Shown: positions 59,990 through 64,000 of the stretch, piece by piece
How the letters are laid out: each line of letters starts with the position of its first letter
How positions within the stretch are numbered: the stretch's first letter is position 1
Assembly (NCBI RefSeq): GCF_038396675.1
Contig: NC_088930.1
Span: 35,522,001 to 35,586,000, forward strand
DNA from: Hydra vulgaris
Taxonomy: Eukaryota; Cnidaria; Hydrozoa; Anthoathecata; Hydridae
Direction: 5' to 3'
DNA length: 64,000 nucleotides
Translations under genes and position numbers: made by a program
The notes under the pieces: model-generated
The model's database searches: none
What the model saw: only the letters and a program-made list of their open reading frames with translations
Told to the model about the DNA's origin: nothing

Positions 59990-60635
59990 TTACAGTAATC
60001 TTCATATATGAAAATATTTTACCTTTTAATTTGGAAGAGTTGTTGAGAATTTCAGTTTTATCTTTAAAATCCAGAAGCTTTAGGACTACTTTTCTATGTG
60101 TGTTGTGAACAACTTTGCCGATTCTATGTGCTCTTTCAATGTTTACACTTTTGACTCCTAATATGTCGTTGAATATTTCTTTTACCTTTTTTTCTCATTC
60201 AGCTTAGCTTTCACTGTCATTTTCAGGGACACCATCAATTCTTAGATTATTACGGCTTGACCTATCCTCAATCTCTCTGAGTTTGTTATTTATTTTTATA
60301 AGTTCATGGTTGTTATTTTGTATTTTGATATTTGCCAGATTTTCTTTTGCGAAACAATCGATGGCGGTTTTTATTTTTTTATTGAAAAGATCTTCATGAA
60401 AATTTAAACTTTCTTTGATTTCTTCTACTTCCTTTGCAATTGATGCTATTTTGGTTGAGTTTTGAAGGATGTTAAGTTTAACTCTGTCTAATCGATTATT
60501 CAATATTTTTGTGTTAAGACTAACTATGTTGATAAAAGTATTTTCTTGTTGCTTAAGCATTTCTCCCGTCTCGATCTTAAACTTTATAAACATTTCCGTT
60601 ATCAATTTTTTAACTTCGACGAGTGTGATAGACAT
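59990..60635 (-). pseudogene. LINE ORF1, broken
   Basis: Frame 60635-60204 starts MSITLVEVKKLITEMF, followed by a coiled-coil-like region and REIEDRSSRNNLRIDGVPEN, the ORF1 RNA-binding start motif. Two stops follow the ENDSES end, then NIERAHRIG, KVVLKLLDFKDKTEILNN and SSKLKGK in the same region down to about 59990. It corresponds to the intact ORF1 of copy 2. A 17-bp tandem duplication of TATAAATTATTATAA lies just upstream (60646-60680). Confidence 0.75.
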
Positions 60636-60720
60636 GTTTAATGAGTATAAATTATTATAATATAAATTATTATAATTTATTTTATTTTCTTAAAGCAGCG
60701 AAAAAAGCATGCGTTCACTT

Positions 60721-63040
60721 CGGCGTTCTATTAACTTTTATAACTCCGATATTTTGAGCATCTTTGTTACAATCTTATAGTTAAAATCTTATTGTTGAAG
60801 TAGTTGAAACCTAAAGTTTTTTATATGACTTATTGATGTGGTCAAAATTTTTCAAAATAATAAAAACAATAAATGATAAAAATATAATTTAAAAAGTACT
60901 TCACTAAAATATTTTCTATTATCAATTTTTACAAATAATGGTTTTACAAGATACCAGGCAAGTTTTTGTTTCAAATAAAACTTGATATATATAAATTATA
61001 ATTTCAATAAAGTATTTACAATTCCTTAAATTAACTATTGCTCAGTTATTTAATATTCTAAAAATATTTTTCATTGCAAAATATTATTTTAGCAATGTAC
61101 CGTAGGGTAATAAAAATTATTCATTGATTTCAAAGAAGTTATTAAATAATTATTTTACATCCAAAGCATTCGACTTTTTAAATCGATCACTATTACATTT
61201 TTAAATCAATGACGTCAATGCTGATAAAAACTAGTTTTTTTTAATAACGCAGTGTAACAATTCTAATTAGTTTACATACCTTTTTAAAACGTAGCGTTAA
61301 TATATTTATGCAATATTATTTATTTTACAATGTATGAAAATTATACATATATGACTAAATCCCGCATAAATTGGCCTTTTTATCAAAAATCTTACATGGG
61401 CATTGTGGAGCCGGCACGCCACTGTGTTAACGCTTAACGCATCCAATGACCGACTAGAAAAATTTTTACTCACAGCAATAGTTATAAAAATTGCAAACGA
61501 AGACTCTATAAATTTTTATTAAGCTAAACAACGTCTTATCCTAGCCGCTTTAAAGCAATTTTTTATTTAGCGTGGAGGTCAACGACATGAAAGGTTTTCA
61601 TTATTGAATAGTTTTTAATCAGAAAAACCTAACAATGAGAGCAATTTAAAAATAACATTTAGGACTTTAAATTGGAAAAGTTACCTACCATATAGTTGTG
61701 CTAATATACTAAGTTATTTAAATCGAAGCGTATGTATATAGCGTCAAAGCTGAGTTCATTTCACTTCAATTTGATATGACCATTTTTGCATTAATTGCGT
61801 TTGCGCACGTAAACCTCATTATCATATATACTAGCAACAACATATGTTTAATTGTTAATCCTTAACATGAAACTTATTTACAAGAAACAGATTTTAATCT
61901 TCCGAATAGCAAATGACTTACAGAAAATAATTTTAAACCCTTTTTTTATAACATTGTCTCAAAGTAGTTTTAATAACCTTTAGATAGCAGCAATAGTGAA
62001 TGGTTTCAAAACTAAATATTGAAGCAGTTCTTCTATTAAAAACACTCGGAAGAAAAAAAAGATAAAATTAAAATGAGCTTTGAAAGAAAAAGATATAAGA
62101 AAAAGGATTACAAATCAGTGAGAAGTTTAAAGTACCTCAGTATGGAGTTTTTCGCTGGAATAGATAAATTTTTATCATTTACTGAAAATAAAAAGTCTGA
62201 AAAACTTGCTGTTATTCTTTTGTAAATTTACTTGATAATTTTTCTATGAAAATTTCTTTATTATCTGCAAGTTAACAAAACCTATAATTTAAAGATCAGT
62301 TCCGACTAGTCAATCAATGTAATACAACAATATTAGTGTAGATTTATAGAAAATTTTACGCTTTTGGTTTTTGTTTTAGGGTAAAGACAAATGCTTGATT
62401 AATTTGAAAAAAGACTTGAAAATCAAGTTTCAAAAAAAAGTTTTTTTTTAAATCAAAACTTTTATACCGGTGATTAATGCTTTAAAGTCACGCACGGAAA
62501 CGTTTGTTTGTCGCTAAAACTTAAAATAAAGCTAAAGTCTTGAAAACTCAGAAGTACCGACAAAAATATTGGTGAGGAATATACTGCTTTATGCCAAACA
62601 TATGCTAAAGAGGTGGACATGAATTTAGGGTGAAGCGTCTTTAAGGTGAAGTGAAGCATTTTTATCATTATGTTAGACAATCTCAAGCACAGTATCCAAG
62701 TTCAGGAAAAAAAATTGCTTAATACATAAGGATCTGTATAAAGTAATATATAGTGTTTTTTAAATAGTATAGTCTAATATAGAAGCAACTTTGAGGTTGA
62801 TTAGACAACTTTTATTTTCAAGTTTTCACTGGATGTATTAGATGAATTATTAGTTTAACAGTATTTTTTCTCTTTTGTCGAAATCTTGGCCATGTACTAA
62901 TATACATTTAGCCTTTAACTGGCTATAGATGCAACTTCAAGTTTTGCGTAATAGTTTCAATTCAAACCTTGTAAAATTTACTTAATATAATTAAACCTCC
63001 CTATTTGTTGTATTTTTAAAATTGTATTTATTACCTTAGT
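60721..63040. other. No recognised gene
   Basis: AT-rich. The only frame of note is a 50-codon ORF at 62074-62225 (MSFERKRYKKKDYKS...), which I do not recognise and which may be chance. A 70-codon minus frame at 62474-62686 is likewise unrecognised. No RNA gene or clear repeat seen. Confidence 0.4.
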
Positions 63041-63044
63041 TTTT

Positions 63045-63230
63045 TTGTTGACGCCAAATGACGTCTTTTTAGGACGGAATGAAGACGTGTTTTTCAGACG
63101 TCTAAAAGTAGTGAATTTAGGACGTTTAGAACTAGTGCTAAATGAAAGCGCCAAATGACGTTTTTAAATATCCTAATTTAGCCGTCCTTATTTCGACATC
63201 TAAAATACGTGTTTTTACTTGACTTTATTC
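63045..63230. repeat. Cluster of GACGTC / TTTAGGACG motifs
   Basis: Words such as GACGTC, TTTAGGACG and CGTCCTTA recur about eight times in both orientations, and GCGCCAAATGACG appears twice. It looks like subterminal repeats of a small DNA transposon. Boundaries uncertain. Confidence 0.45.
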
Positions 63231-63536
63231 AAACGTAAGGTTAAAATTTATGTTTTCCCAGAATTTTTTGAGAATAAGTAAAAAATTAAAATTTGCTTAA
63301 ACTTTTTAATATTATAATTGTGCTAAGTTCTATAAATTATAATTTTTTTAAACTTCTTAATCCACTTGTTAATTTCCAAGAATCAACTGTTCAAACATTT
63401 GACGTCATTCACCTTCTTTTAGATCAGGTGAGCGCCTTAGAATATTGCCCACAGCATTTTAAAAAAAATTGTAAAGATAAGTATGTAAAAATAAAGGGGG
63501 AAGGAATAAAAAGAACATTTTAATACACTTTATGAC

Positions 63537-64000
<464 letters not shown>

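Larger units (their letters stand above)
55051..60720 (-). mobile_element. CR1-like LINE, copy 3, with mariner insertion
   Basis: A minus-strand copy with both ORF1 (60635 downward) and ORF2 (59747-55378), plus a 3' UTR ending in an A/G tail near 55050-55085. It is interrupted by a mariner element at 58141-59418. Without it the LINE is about 4.4 kb, like copy 2. The 5' boundary near 60720 is estimated from similarity of layout (GCGTTCACTTCGGCGTTC near 60711 resembles the start of copy 2). The 3' UTR has a hairpin AAGATC/GATCTT at 55161-55177. Many lesions, so it is older than copy 2. Confidence 0.8.

Overview
The window looks like intergenic, transposon-packed DNA from a cnidarian, most likely Hydra. 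That assignment is an inference. It rests on very AT-rich sequence with long (TA)n tracts, several CR1-like non-LTR retrotransposons with two ORFs, and many decayed DNA transposons (hAT, Tc1/mariner, Transib, a TTAA-flanked family, a Harbinger-like element). Some of the protein families resemble ones I associate with cnidarians. I find no convincing host gene. Every long coding segment belongs to a mobile element and almost all are broken by stops or frameshifts.

Layout. 0-12 kb: a decayed transposon protein (1-780), a TIR element (2085-2582), a truncated LINE (2627-3450), a tRNA-type SINE (4533-4718), a hAT transposase relic (7000-8263) and a Tc1 relic (9690-10155). Several near-perfect hairpins lie between them. 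12-17 kb: a (TA)n tract, then a 4.35 kb DNA transposon with ~180 bp TIRs (12701-17050). A foldback-type element made of 16-bp repeats sits inside its transposase and has a perfect 8-bp target duplication. 17-25.8 kb: mostly gene-free, with MITE-like inverted repeats and one LINE tail. 25.8-28.8 kb: a 5'-truncated LINE on the minus strand. 29-36 kb: a Tc1 relic, a deletion derivative of the TTAA family, a hAT transposase pseudogene, and then a 2.56 kb near-perfect palindrome. The palindrome is centred on one terminus of a second foldback element, which holds an inverted copy of its own flanking DNA.

36.8-38 kb: a Harbinger-like element with a TTA duplication. 39.6-42.9 kb: a degraded Transib (RAG1-related) transposon with TIRs, a near-perfect 5-bp GC-rich target duplication and all three catalytic-acid motifs still readable. 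43.1-53.5 kb: a TTAA-flanked DNA transposon of about 6 kb with long TIRs and a four-exon transposase pseudogene. A nearly intact CR1-like LINE (48630-52983, 6-bp target duplication, poly(A) tail) has inserted into its right TIR. 53.5-60.7 kb: LINE fragments and a two-ORF LINE carrying a mariner insertion. 60.7-64 kb: nothing coding that I recognise, then a second (TA)n tract.

The elements do not form a pathway; they form a nested insertion record. The points most worth a second look are the foldback element that copied its own flank in reverse, the Transib/RAG1-like relic with RSS-like ends, the unclassified TTAA transposase family, and a hairpin that seems to covary across the LINE 3' UTRs.
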